DNA from: Spirochaetaceae bacterium
GTDB lineage: Bacteria; Myxococcota_A; UBA9160; UBA4427
Assembly: GCA_020632655.1 (NCBI GenBank)
Contig: JACKFD010000001.1
Location: 62,001 to 126,000, forward strand
Reading direction: 5' to 3'
Length of the DNA stretch: 64,000 nucleotides
In this document: positions 54,036 through 62,626 of the stretch, one piece after another
Layout: each line of letters starts with the position of its first letter
Position numbering within the stretch: position 1 is the stretch's first letter
Notes under the pieces: model-generated
Databases searched by the model: none
Told to the model about the DNA's origin: nothing
What the model saw: the letters and a program-made list of their open reading frames with translations, nothing else
Position numbers and translations under genes: made by a program

Positions 54036-54872
54036 ATGGCCCTCGATCCGAGCGCAGTCGGCGCCAAGGGAACGCCCACCCGGCGTAGCTGGACCTCGAA
54101 GGACGCGCTGCTCTACGCCGTCGGCGTCGGGGCCGGCACGAGCGAGCTCCAGTTCACGACCGAGAACACGAAGGATACGCCGCAGCGGGTGCTCCCGACG
54201 ATGGCCGTGATCCTCGGCGGCGGCGGCGTCCCGCTCGACAAGGCCGGTGAGTTCAACCCCGCCCTCATGGTGCACGGCACGGAGGGCATCGAGCTCTACG
54301 GAGAGATCCCGCCCGAGGGCGAGATCGAGAGCGTCGGTGAGATCACGGGCGTCTGGGACAAGGGCAAGGCGGGCGTGCTCGAGTTCGAGTCGACCTCGAC
54401 CCTCGTCGCGACGGGCAAGCCGCTCTTCAAGGTGAAGATGTCGCTCTTCTGCCGCGGCGCCGGCGGCTTCGGCGGCGATCGCGGCCCGTCGCCTTCCTTC
54501 GAGCTGCCGGATCGCAAGCCGGACCACGAGGTCACCTATCAGACGCGCGAGGACCAGGCGCTCACCTATCGCCTCTCGGGCGATCGCAATCCGCTGCACT
54601 CCGACCCCTCGTTCGCGAAGATGGGCGGCTTCGATCGGCCGATCCTCCACGGTCTCTGCACCTACGGCTTCACGGGGCGGGCGCTGCTCCACGCGCTCTG
54701 CGGATCGGATCCGAGCCGCTTCAAGGCGATGGACGGGCGCTTCTCGAAGCCGGTCATGCCCGGCGATGCGGTCACGATCTCGATGTGGGTCGACGGCAAG
54801 ACGGCACTCTTCCAGACGAAGAACCAGAACGGCGACGTCGTGATCGACCAGGGCGAGTTCCGCTTCGAGTAG
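54036..54872 (+). CDS. MaoC-like double-hotdog (R)-specific enoyl-CoA hydratase
   Basis: A 278-residue protein with two hotdog repeats. The second contains the hydratase 2 motif YRLSGDRNPLHSDP, with Asp and His of the catalytic pair, followed by FDRPILHGLCTYGFTGR. It should hydrate enoyl-CoA in an R-specific way. The first repeat is degenerate, as in eukaryote-type hydratase 2. ATG at 54036 is preceded by AGGAG. It ends at 54872, 66 bp before a strong terminator hairpin. Confidence 0.92.
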   Translation: MALDPSAVGAKGTPTRRSWTSKDALLYAVGVGAGTSELQFTTENTKDTPQRVLPTMAVILGGGGVPLDKAGEFNPALMVHGTEGIELYGEIPPEGEIESVGEITGVWDKGKAGVLEFESTSTLVATGKPLFKVKMSLFCRGAGGFGGDRGPSPSFELPDRKPDHEVTYQTREDQALTYRLSGDRNPLHSDPSFAKMGGFDRPILHGLCTYGFTGRALLHALCGSDPSRFKAMDGRFSKPVMPGDAVTISMWVDGKTALFQTKNQNGDVVIDQGEFRFE

Positions 54873-54938
54873 GTTGCCCGGTCGACCGGTGTGCGAGGCC
54901 GCCGCGCACGCCGCGTGAACGCCTCGGCCACGTGCAGG

Positions 54939-54970
54939 AGCCCCCGCGAAGCCCTCGCTTCGCGGGGGCT
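54939..54970 (+). terminator. Strong hairpin downstream of the MaoC gene
   Basis: A 14-bp perfect stem (54939-54952 with 54957-54970, core CCCCCGCGAAGC) and a 4-nt loop, 66 bp after the MaoC stop. It is followed by CTTCGTCG rather than a U-run, but stem strength suggests termination. Confidence 0.65.
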
Positions 54971-55021
54971 TCGTCGTGATGGCATTCCCGTGACGCCCCG
55001 AGGACGCCCGGTGCTGTGGGC

Positions 55022-55385
55022 TTGACTCAACGGCCGCCCGCGGTATCCATCCCGGGCCCCTCGAGCGCGCCGCCCGTTCGGCCGATCGAGGAGCATCCGG
55101 CCGAACGCCCGGTGCCGAGGTCGGAGGACGGAGGCGATCGTCCTTGACGGCGTGGCGACGACGACAGCTCGATCCCGAGGCGGGGGAGCGGCGTAGGCCG
55201 GCGGCCCGGCGCGGCTCCGGTCGCTCCGCTCCGGGACGCGCGGCGCAGCCCGGGACACCTCCCGCGGCGAACGGGATGACGGGGCGACGCGAGCGACCCG
55301 GCGAGCGACTGCCCTCCATAGACCGCGCCGCCCGACCCTGCCTACCCACGAGACCCCTGCGCCCCTGCGCGGGGGTCTCGTCGTT
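55022..55385 (+). ncRNA. Candidate structured non-coding RNA
   Basis: A 623-bp stretch without a gene (54873-55495) contains a TTGACT -35-like box at 55023-55028 with a TATCCA -10-like box 16 bp on, a 9-bp hairpin (GTTCGGCCG 55076-55084 / CGGCCGAAC 55098-55106) and ends in a terminator-like hairpin (55348-55381). Open frames here are Arg/Pro-rich shadows. It does not show the conserved motifs of RNase P RNA, tmRNA or SRP RNA. This is a weak hypothesis. Confidence 0.28.
55348..55381 (+). terminator. Terminator-like hairpin before the YkuK-like gene
   Basis: ACGAGACCCC (55348-55357) pairs with GGGGTCTCGT (55372-55381); an inner GCGC/GCGC pair extends the stem across a wobble. It is followed by CGTTCC, so there is only a short T-stretch. 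A perfect palindrome, CGCGGTCCGGACCGCG, lies just after it at 55399-55414. Confidence 0.5.
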
Positions 55386-55495
55386 CCGGGGCCCGGCGCG
55401 CGGTCCGGACCGCGAGCGCCCGGGGCGCGATCGAGACTGCGACTGAGGAGCCAATGCGGCCCCTCGCTCGGGGCGGCCGCCAGACGGGAGCACCG

Positions 55496-56011
55496 ATGCG
55501 AAGGCAAGTGGATCCGGAGAGCCGATGGTGGACGCTGGGAGGCGCCGAGGTGCTGGACGTGATGAGCACGGTCCGGCGTCTCGTGCAGCGGGGCCAGACC
55601 GTCCACATCGGGACCGACGCCCAGAAGTCGGCCCACCGCATGGAGTTCGTGACCGTCGCCTGCGTCCTGAATCCCGGCAAGGGCGGCCGCGTCTTCTACA
55701 CGCGGCGCTTCGACCGCAAGGAGATCAGCCTCTTCGAGAAGCTCTCGACCGAGACCTGGCTCTCCCTCGATCTCGCGATCCGCATGCACGAGGCCTTCGA
55801 CCTGTCGCCCGAGCGACAGCAGATCTGGGTCCACGTCGACGCGAATCCCGACGAGCGGTACGACTCGAGCGACTACGTGAAGCAGCTCGCGGGCATGGTC
55901 GCGGGCTCGGGGTTCCCGGTGCTCGTCAAGCCGAATGCCTGGTGCGCCTCGCACGTCGCCGACTTCGCGGTCAAGAACAAGCATTTCCGCGCGCGGATGC
56001 GAGCGGCCTAA
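55496..56011 (+). CDS. YkuK-family ribonuclease H-like protein (DUF458)
   Basis: A 171-residue protein resembling the YkuK (DUF458) family, a ribonuclease H-like fold. It has the opening strand VHIGTDAQKSAHRMEFVTVACVL with the metal-type Asp in GTDAQ, and a later Asp in WVHVDANPDE. ATG at 55496 is preceded by GGGAG 5 nt upstream. It stands alone and converges with pheT, overlapping it by 4 bp. The enzymatic role is unproven. Confidence 0.85.
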   Translation: MRRQVDPESRWWTLGGAEVLDVMSTVRRLVQRGQTVHIGTDAQKSAHRMEFVTVACVLNPGKGGRVFYTRRFDRKEISLFEKLSTETWLSLDLAIRMHEAFDLSPERQQIWVHVDANPDERYDSSDYVKQLAGMVAGSGFPVLVKPNAWCASHVADFAVKNKHFRARMRAA

Positions 56012-58479
56012 CCCTTGCGGAGCTCGCCGCCCGCGTCGGCGACGAGCTTCTCGAAGCGCTGCAGGAATTTCTGCTCGTCCTTCTCGCCGAGGGTCTTCGA
56101 GTCCGATTGCAGCAGCACGTGGAAGGCGAGGGACTTGCGGCCCTTACCGATCGACTCGCCGCGGTAGAGATCGAAGAGCTCGACCGAGGCGACCTGCTTG
56201 CGGCCGGCCTCTTCGATCAGGGCCACGATCCCGCCCGCCCGCGTCGACTCCGGGACGGAGACGGCGACATCGATCTTGATGCCCGGGAACTTCGCGAGCG
56301 GGCGATAGCCGGAGCCCGCTCGCTCCGCCTCGAGCAGCGCATCGAGACAGACCTCACCGATCGCGACCTCGCTTGCGAGATCGCCCGACAGGCCGAGCTT
56401 CGGGGCGAGCCCGGGCTCGAGCTCCGCCACGACGGCGACGGGCCGGGGCGCGCCCGGGAGCTCGAGGAAGAGACCCTTGCTCGGATGCGCCCAGGCGGGT
56501 CGCTCGCCCTCCTCGCTCCAGCGAAGCGGGCCGCAGCCCCACGTCCCGACGAGATCGTTCACGATCGCCTGCAGCCGGATCAGCCGACCCTCGTCGTAGC
56601 GCGCCTTCCTGCCCGGCGGTGTGCCGGCCCAGGCCAGGCCCAGGTAGTGCCGTTCCCGCGGCTCGCCGCGGTCGTTCGCATGCTCGGGCTCGTAGGCCTT
56701 GCCGATCTCGAAGAGTCGCACGTCCGTGCGGTTGCGCCGGTTCGCCTCGAGGGCGGGGAGCAGGCTGGGCGCCACGTTGCGTCGGATGCGCGACTCGCTC
56801 TGGTTCACCGGGTTGATCACCCGCACGTGCGGCGCGTCGCCGAGGCCGAGCTGCGCGAGCAGTCCGTCCTCGATGAACGAGTAGGAGAGGTTCTCGTGGA
56901 AGCGGGCGCCGCCGGCGAGGCGATCCTGCAGATGCCGGACGAGGCGGCGGCGCTCGTCCCGAGGCGGGGGCACGAGGTCGAAGTGGAGGGGCCTCTCTTC
57001 GATGTTGCCGTAGCGGTGGATGCGGCCGATCTCCTCGACGAGGTCCTGCTCGATCGTGACGTCCTTGGTCGCGCGGAAGCTCGGGATCCGCACCTCCCAG
57101 AGATCGAGGCGGCCCGCGAGGTCGCCCTCGACGCGGAACTCGAGGCGCTCGAGGATGTTGCGGATCTCGTCGTCGGAGATCGGCTTGCCGAGGGCCGTGC
57201 GGACGCGCTCGTTGCGGAGCGGGATCGTTCGGGCCGGGTCGCTCCAGGCGCCTTCGTCGGTCGGCGGCGCCGGGAAGCGTGCGGCGGGCTCGATGGCGGC
57301 GAGCAGCCGCGCGAAGTGACCGGCGGCGGCGAGGGGCAGGCTCGGATCGAGGGACTTCTCGAAGCGGGCCGAGGAGTCCGTGCGCAGGCCGACGCGGGTC
57401 GACGTGCGGCGGATCGTCGTGGCGTCGAAGGTCGCGACCTCGAGCAGCAGGGCGTCGGTCCCGGGTGCGACCTTCGAGCCCTCGCCACCCATCACGCCCG
57501 CCAGGGCCACGGGCGCGTCGCCGGCGCAGATCAGCAGGTCCGCCGGGCCGAGCGCGCGGGTCTCGCCGTCGAGGGTCTCGATCGACTCGCCGTCGCGAGC
57601 CGTACGCACGACGATCGCCGCGCGATCGGCGCCGCCGGCCAGCGACTCGAGGCGGTGTCGATCGAAGACGTGGTTCGGCTGGCCGAGGTCGAGCATCACG
57701 AAATTCGAGAGGTCGACGAGCAGGTCGATCGGTCGCTGGCCGACCGCGAGGAGCAGGAAGCGCAGCCAGTCCGGCGAGCGCACGGGCCGGACGCCTTCGA
57801 TCGGCAGCGCGACGTAGCGCGAGCAGGCGGCCGCCTCGATCCGCACGGGCCATTGCGGACCCGAACCGGTCGTGGGCAGCGACGTATCGAGGGGGAGCAG
57901 CTCGCGCTCGTAGATCGCGGCGACCTCGCGGGCGAGGCCGCGATGGCCCCAGAGATCGGGGCGATGGGTGAGGGACTTGTTGTCGATCTCGATCACCCAG
58001 TCGTCGAGCCCGAAGGCCTCGGCGATCGACTGGCCGACCATTGCATCCGCGGGCAGGACCCAGATGCCGTCGTGGTCGTCACCGAGCTCGAGCTCGCGCA
58101 CCGAGCAGATCATGCCCGAGGACTCGACGCCCCGGATCTTCGACTTCTTGATCTTGAAATCACCCGGCAGCGTCGTGCCGATCCGGGCTACGGCGACCTT
58201 CTGGCCCGCGGCCACGTTCGGTGCGCCGCAGACGATCGAGAGCGGGGCCGCGTCCGTCGCCGTCGCGCCGACGTCGACCGTGCAGAGCGAGAGCTTCTCG
58301 GCGTCGGGATGTGCCGCGCGCGTCGCGACGTGCCCGACGACGACGTCGTCGAGCCAGGGCGCGAAGCGCTCGAGGCCCTCGACCTCGGCGGTCGAGAGCG
58401 TGAGATCGTTGGCGAGCTGCTCGGGCGTGATGCCCGAGAGGTCGACGTGGCGCGCGAGCCATCGCATGGAGACGCGCAT
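56008..58479 (-). CDS. pheT: Phenylalanine--tRNA ligase beta subunit
   Basis: An 823-residue PheT with the expected modules: an EMAP/OB tRNA-binding domain near 40-150 (CGAPNVAAGQKVAVARIGTTLPG), B3/B4 editing domain, B5 domain, the catalytic-like core, and a C-terminal ferredoxin-fold anticodon-binding domain (VSVPESTRAGGIVALIEEAG). It pairs with PheS as an alpha2-beta2 enzyme that charges tRNA-Phe. Its ATG overlaps the pheS stop (ATGA at 58476-58479 on the minus strand). No pheST leader was identified. Confidence 0.97.
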   Translation of the reverse strand: MRVSMRWLARHVDLSGITPEQLANDLTLSTAEVEGLERFAPWLDDVVVGHVATRAAHPDAEKLSLCTVDVGATATDAAPLSIVCGAPNVAAGQKVAVARIGTTLPGDFKIKKSKIRGVESSGMICSVRELELGDDHDGIWVLPADAMVGQSIAEAFGLDDWVIEIDNKSLTHRPDLWGHRGLAREVAAIYERELLPLDTSLPTTGSGPQWPVRIEAAACSRYVALPIEGVRPVRSPDWLRFLLLAVGQRPIDLLVDLSNFVMLDLGQPNHVFDRHRLESLAGGADRAAIVVRTARDGESIETLDGETRALGPADLLICAGDAPVALAGVMGGEGSKVAPGTDALLLEVATFDATTIRRTSTRVGLRTDSSARFEKSLDPSLPLAAAGHFARLLAAIEPAARFPAPPTDEGAWSDPARTIPLRNERVRTALGKPISDDEIRNILERLEFRVEGDLAGRLDLWEVRIPSFRATKDVTIEQDLVEEIGRIHRYGNIEERPLHFDLVPPPRDERRRLVRHLQDRLAGGARFHENLSYSFIEDGLLAQLGLGDAPHVRVINPVNQSESRIRRNVAPSLLPALEANRRNRTDVRLFEIGKAYEPEHANDRGEPRERHYLGLAWAGTPPGRKARYDEGRLIRLQAIVNDLVGTWGCGPLRWSEEGERPAWAHPSKGLFLELPGAPRPVAVVAELEPGLAPKLGLSGDLASEVAIGEVCLDALLEAERAGSGYRPLAKFPGIKIDVAVSVPESTRAGGIVALIEEAGRKQVASVELFDLYRGESIGKGRKSLAFHVLLQSDSKTLGEKDEQKFLQRFEKLVADAGGELRKG

Positions 58480-59495
58480 CAGAACTGCTCCAGGAAGCGC
58501 AGGTCGCCGTCGAGCAGATGCCGCACGTCATCGATGCCGTGGCGCAGCATGACCAGCCGCGAGAGGCCCAGGCCGAAGGCGAAGCCGCTCCACTCCTCGG
58601 GGTCGACGCCGCCCGCACGCAGCACGTTCGGATGTACGAGGCCGCAGGGCAGGAGCTCGATCCAGGTCGTCCGCTTGCAGACGCTGCAGCCCGCCTCGCA
58701 GAAGGGACAGCGCGCATCGAGCTCGAAGCCCGGCTCGACGAAGGGGAAATGCCCGGGCCGCAGCCGCACGTCGAGGTCGCGCCCGAAGATCCCGCGCAGG
58801 AGCGTCTTCATCGCGCCGATCAGGTGCGCGACGGAGATGTCCTTGCCGACCACGAGCCCCTCCATCTGGTAGAAGGTGTGGTCGTGGCTCGCATCGGTCG
58901 TCTCCTGTCGGAAGACGCGGCCCGGCGCGACCACCCGGAAGGGCGGCTCGCGTCGCTCCATCGCGCGGATCTGCACGGGCGAGGTATGCGTGCGCAGCAC
59001 CAGACGGCCCACGTCGTCGCAGTAGAAGGTGTCCTGCGAATCGCGCGCCGGATGGTCCTTCGTGATGTTGAGGGCCTCGAAGTTGTAGTGGTCGAGCTCG
59101 ACCTCGGGGCCGTCGACGACCTCGTAGCCCATCGACAGGAAGAGGTCCTCGAGCTCGCGCGTCACCTGCGTGATCGGGTGCAGGCTGCCGCGGAGCGCCG
59201 CGGGCGGGGGCAGCGTCGGGTCGAAGTCGTCCGCGCGCCGGGCCGCGTCGAGCTTCGTGGCCGCGAAGGCCTGCTGGCGCTCCGCGACGAGCTCGAGGAT
59301 CGCCTGCTTGAGGGCGTTCGCCTTCTGGCCGTGCGCCTTGCGGGCGTCGGGGTCGAGCTTCGGGATCTCGGCGAGCATCGCCGCGACGACGCCCTTCTTG
59401 CCGACGTAGTCGCGCTCGATCTGCTTGAGCGAGGCTTCGTCGGGGCAGGCCGCGATCTGCCGGCGGGCCGCGTCGAGGGTGCTGTCGGGGTCCAT
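58479..59495 (-). CDS. pheS: Phenylalanine--tRNA ligase alpha subunit
   Basis: A 338-residue PheS: N-terminal coiled coil, then the class II core with motif 2 (GRVFRQETTDASHDHTFYQMEGLVVG) and motif 3 (GFAFGLGLSRLVMLRHGIDDVR). Length and motifs are canonical. ATG at 59495 is followed by a typical helical N-terminus. The gene is coupled to pheT. No rplT or infC, often upstream elsewhere, is present; instead a divergent cyclase gene follows the 224-bp gap. Confidence 0.97.
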   Translation of the reverse strand: MDPDSTLDAARRQIAACPDEASLKQIERDYVGKKGVVAAMLAEIPKLDPDARKAHGQKANALKQAILELVAERQQAFAATKLDAARRADDFDPTLPPPAALRGSLHPITQVTRELEDLFLSMGYEVVDGPEVELDHYNFEALNITKDHPARDSQDTFYCDDVGRLVLRTHTSPVQIRAMERREPPFRVVAPGRVFRQETTDASHDHTFYQMEGLVVGKDISVAHLIGAMKTLLRGIFGRDLDVRLRPGHFPFVEPGFELDARCPFCEAGCSVCKRTTWIELLPCGLVHPNVLRAGGVDPEEWSGFAFGLGLSRLVMLRHGIDDVRHLLDGDLRFLEQF

Positions 59496-59719
59496 GCGGC
59501 GGCGGAGAGTACCGAATCCCGATCGGATTGGAGCCGTCGGCTATCGTGCGCGAGGCGTGCGGCGGTTCGGGCCGGGTCGGGCGCGCCTCCGTGAAGGACT
59601 TCACGGTCCCGGGCCGGGAATGGCCGATCCTGTCCGAGGCCGGACCGAGCGGGCGACGTGCGTCGCTCGGGACCGGAGGGAGCGGGCGCGCGATCGCCCG
59701 TCCAGGAGGAGGATCGGGC

Positions 59720-61684
59720 ATGCCGCGGGGACTCGAGGCGATGGAGCGCCGACTACCGGCGGCGCTGCTCGGCGCGGCGGCGATCGTCCTCGGCCTGCTG
59801 CTTTCCGGCGCCGGCGTCTTCGAGGAGCTCGAGCTCGGCCTCTACGATCGGGCGATCCGTCGTCAGGTCGGTCGCGCTCCGGGCCCCGCACCCGTCCTCG
59901 GCGTGGCGATCGGCGAGACGGAGTTCCAGCGCTACGGCTACCCGATCCCCGATGCCCTGCTGGCCGAGGCCCTCGAGCGGTTGGTCGAGGCCGGTGCGGT
60001 CGCGATCGGCGTCGATCTCTACCGCGACGGACCCGCGAGCGGATCGGCCGAGGACCTCGCGGGCTGGATCGACTTCGAGACGGTCGTCCGGTCGACCCCG
60101 CGCATCGTGACCAGCGAGCTGATGCCCTCGGCCGACGAGCCGGGCACGCCGCCGCCGACCTTCGTGGGCCCCGAGCAGGTCGGCTTCAACAACCTCTTGA
60201 TGGATCGCGGGCGCGTCGTGCGGCGCGGCTATCTGATCGCCTGGGACGAGGTCGGCAACGCCCATCTCTCCCTGACGCTGCGACTCGCGCTGCTCGCCCT
60301 CGCGGAGCAGCGCGTCGGCATGCAGCCCGATCCCGAGCGCCCGGAGTGGATCCGCCTCGGCGCGACGACGCTGCCTCCCCTCGAGCCCGACTTCGGCGCC
60401 TACGTCGACCTCGACGCCGGCGGCTACCAGTTCCCCCTCGACTACGCACGGCCGGACGACGCCTTCGCGGTGCTCGCCTTCGAGGACGTGGTGGAAGGGC
60501 GATTCGATCCGGCGCGGGTGCGCGGTCGGGTGGTCGTGCTCGGGACCGACTCGCCGAGCGTCAAGGACGACTTCAACGCACCCTTCGCCGCCGGCCGGGT
60601 CGTCAAGGGCTACCGACTCCACGCGCACATCGTCGACCAGCTGATCCGCACCGGCGAAGGCCACGCGACCCCGCTCACGAGTCTCGACGCGTGGACCGAG
60701 ACGGTCTGGATCGTGGCCTGGGGCGTGCTCGGGATCGTGCTCTCGATGGGGATCACGAGTCTCGGCTGGGCCGTGCCGACGCTGCTGCTCGGGCTCCTGC
60801 TGCTGGGCGCCGCGTGGGCGAGCCTCTTCGCCGCCGGGATCTGGGTCCCGGGCGTGGCGCCCGCCTTCGCGTGGGCGGCGGCCGGTGGTCTCACCCTCGG
60901 TGATCGCGCGCGGCGCGAGGCCCGCGCCCAGCGCGAGCTGATGGGCCTCTTCCGCCGCTTCGCCTCGCGTCACGTCGCCGATCATCTCTGGTCCCGCCGC
61001 GACGAGTTCATGGACGGCCATCGCCTGAAGAGCCAGCGCGTCACGATCACGGCGCTGCTCTCCGACCTGAAGGGCTACACCGAGGCGGCGGAGAAGATGG
61101 AGCCCGACGAGCTGATGGAGTGGATCGAGTCGTACATGGATGCGATGACCCGGGTGATCGAGTCCTACGACGGGGCGCACGTCGACGACTACGTCGGGGA
61201 TGGGATCAAGGCCAACTTCGGGGTGCCGATCCCGAGCGAAGACGAGGCGGAGATCGCGCGCGATGCGCGCAACGCGGTGTGCTGTGCCCTCGAGATGGGG
61301 CGGACCCTCGAGCGGCTGAACGCCTCGTGGCGCGCGCGGGGCTGGCCGACCGGTCGCCAGCGCATCGGTCTGCACACGGGTCCCGCGGTCGTCGGCGCGA
61401 TCGGCGGCAACAGCCGCGAGGGGCGACTCAAGTACACCTCGGTCGGCGACACGGTGAACACCGCCGCGCGCCTCGAGAGCATCGGCGGCGCCCTCGACTT
61501 CGATCGCGAGGACGCGCTCTCGCGCGTGCTGATCGGGGAGCCGACGCGCCGCCTGCTCGGCGACGATTTCGTCCTGCGCGACGAAGGTCTCCACGAGGTC
61601 AAGGGCAAGAGCGAGCCCATCCGGATCTACCGCGTGCTCGGCGAGCGGGCGCACGCGACGGCAGCAGAGGGGGAGCAGGCATGA
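59720..61684 (+). CDS. CHASE2-domain adenylate/guanylate cyclase (class III)
   Basis: A 654-residue membrane cyclase: an N-terminal helix, an extracytoplasmic CHASE2 sensor (about residues 30-330), three transmembrane helices near 335-400, then a class III cyclase domain. The metal-binding Asps are in LLSDLKGYT and YVGDGIKANFG, the purine-specifying Lys lies in GIKANF, and VNTAARLE holds the transition-state Asn/Arg, so the enzyme should be active and probably makes cAMP. AGGAGGAGG precedes the ATG. It overlaps the downstream DUF928 gene by 4 bp (ATGA). Confidence 0.93.
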   Translation: MPRGLEAMERRLPAALLGAAAIVLGLLLSGAGVFEELELGLYDRAIRRQVGRAPGPAPVLGVAIGETEFQRYGYPIPDALLAEALERLVEAGAVAIGVDLYRDGPASGSAEDLAGWIDFETVVRSTPRIVTSELMPSADEPGTPPPTFVGPEQVGFNNLLMDRGRVVRRGYLIAWDEVGNAHLSLTLRLALLALAEQRVGMQPDPERPEWIRLGATTLPPLEPDFGAYVDLDAGGYQFPLDYARPDDAFAVLAFEDVVEGRFDPARVRGRVVVLGTDSPSVKDDFNAPFAAGRVVKGYRLHAHIVDQLIRTGEGHATPLTSLDAWTETVWIVAWGVLGIVLSMGITSLGWAVPTLLLGLLLLGAAWASLFAAGIWVPGVAPAFAWAAAGGLTLGDRARREARAQRELMGLFRRFASRHVADHLWSRRDEFMDGHRLKSQRVTITALLSDLKGYTEAAEKMEPDELMEWIESYMDAMTRVIESYDGAHVDDYVGDGIKANFGVPIPSEDEAEIARDARNAVCCALEMGRTLERLNASWRARGWPTGRQRIGLHTGPAVVGAIGGNSREGRLKYTSVGDTVNTAARLESIGGALDFDREDALSRVLIGEPTRRLLGDDFVLRDEGLHEVKGKSEPIRIYRVLGERAHATAAEGEQA

Positions 61685-62595
61685 CGAAGGGAATCCTCGA
61701 TCGGGACGCGCGGACGGGGCGTGGGCTGCGCCTCGTGCTCCTCGGGCTCACGCTCGTCGTCGGGTCGTTCGTCGTCGCGGGATCGATCGTTCCGGCCGTG
61801 CGGGCGGAGGAGCCCTCCGGTCGCACGACGGGCGCGGATCGGGAGCCGGGCGCGACGCCGGTGACGGGGCCCGAGCGGCCTTCGGGCGGGGCCTCGCTGC
61901 CCGGCGATGGATCCACGACGCCCGGCGAGCGCCAGCCGGACGCGGGATCCGTGACGCACGGCGAAAGCAAGGCCGGCGCCTGGAGCCCCGTCGTCTACAT
62001 CCCGCCCGGTCGTGGCAGCGCGCGGCAGACCGCCGGCGCGGGCACGCGCACGTTCTCCCGCGGCGACGTGACCGTCAAGGTGCTCGCGCCGCGGGATCAC
62101 ATCGCCCTCACGACCCGCGCGCAGCCGATCCTCTACTGGTACGTCTCGCAGGACACGGCCTTGCGCGTCGACGTGACGCTCGTCGACGAGGAGGCGATCG
62201 ATCCCTTGCTCGAGTGGACGGTGCCCGGGCCGATCGCGCGTGGCATCCACGCGCTCGACCTCGCGGAGCGCGGCATCACGCTCGAGCCCGAGCGGACCTA
62301 CCGCTGGCACGTGGCCATCGTGCGGGACGAGGCGCATCGCGCGAACGACACCTTCGCCGAGGGCTTCATCGCGCGCACCGACGTGCCGGTCGATCTCGCG
62401 CGTCGGCTCGACGAGGCGCCGCAACGCTTCGCGCCCTACGCGCTCTCGGGCATCTGGTACGACGCGATGCACGAGCTGCTGCGGGCGATCGAACGGGATC
62501 CGGAGGACAAGCGACTGCGCCTGCAGCGCGCTGCGCTGCTCGAGCAGGCGGGCCTCGAGGAGGTGGCGGTCTACGCCCTGCGCGCCGGGCGCTGA
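61681..62595 (+). CDS. DUF928-domain protein, exported
   Basis: A 304-residue protein with a signal or anchor helix (RLVLLGLTLVVGSFVVAGSIV, 17-37), a Pro/Gly/Ser-rich linker with repeated TPG-type turns, then a DUF928-like beta domain (APRDHIALTTRAQPILYWYVSQ) and a helical C-terminal end. DUF928 is a domain of unknown role known from cyanobacteria beside sensory genes. Translational coupling to the CHASE2 cyclase suggests it is an extracytoplasmic partner of that sensor. Confidence 0.82.
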   Translation: MTKGILDRDARTGRGLRLVLLGLTLVVGSFVVAGSIVPAVRAEEPSGRTTGADREPGATPVTGPERPSGGASLPGDGSTTPGERQPDAGSVTHGESKAGAWSPVVYIPPGRGSARQTAGAGTRTFSRGDVTVKVLAPRDHIALTTRAQPILYWYVSQDTALRVDVTLVDEEAIDPLLEWTVPGPIARGIHALDLAERGITLEPERTYRWHVAIVRDEAHRANDTFAEGFIARTDVPVDLARRLDEAPQRFAPYALSGIWYDAMHELLRAIERDPEDKRLRLQRAALLEQAGLEEVAVYALRAGR

Positions 62596-62626
62596 AGGCG
62601 CGCGGGGAGCGAAGGATCCACGCGGC

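Noticed and set aside
55022..55385. RNase P RNA, tmRNA or SRP RNA in the gene-free stretch
   Set aside because: None of the conserved motifs of those RNAs (GAGGAAAGTCC-type, tag-coding region, GGAA-tetraloop helix) could be found.
55144..55446. 100-residue rightward open frame in the gap before the YkuK-like gene
   Set aside because: Arg/Pro-rich composition and overlap with the terminator-like hairpin; no ribosome-binding site of note.
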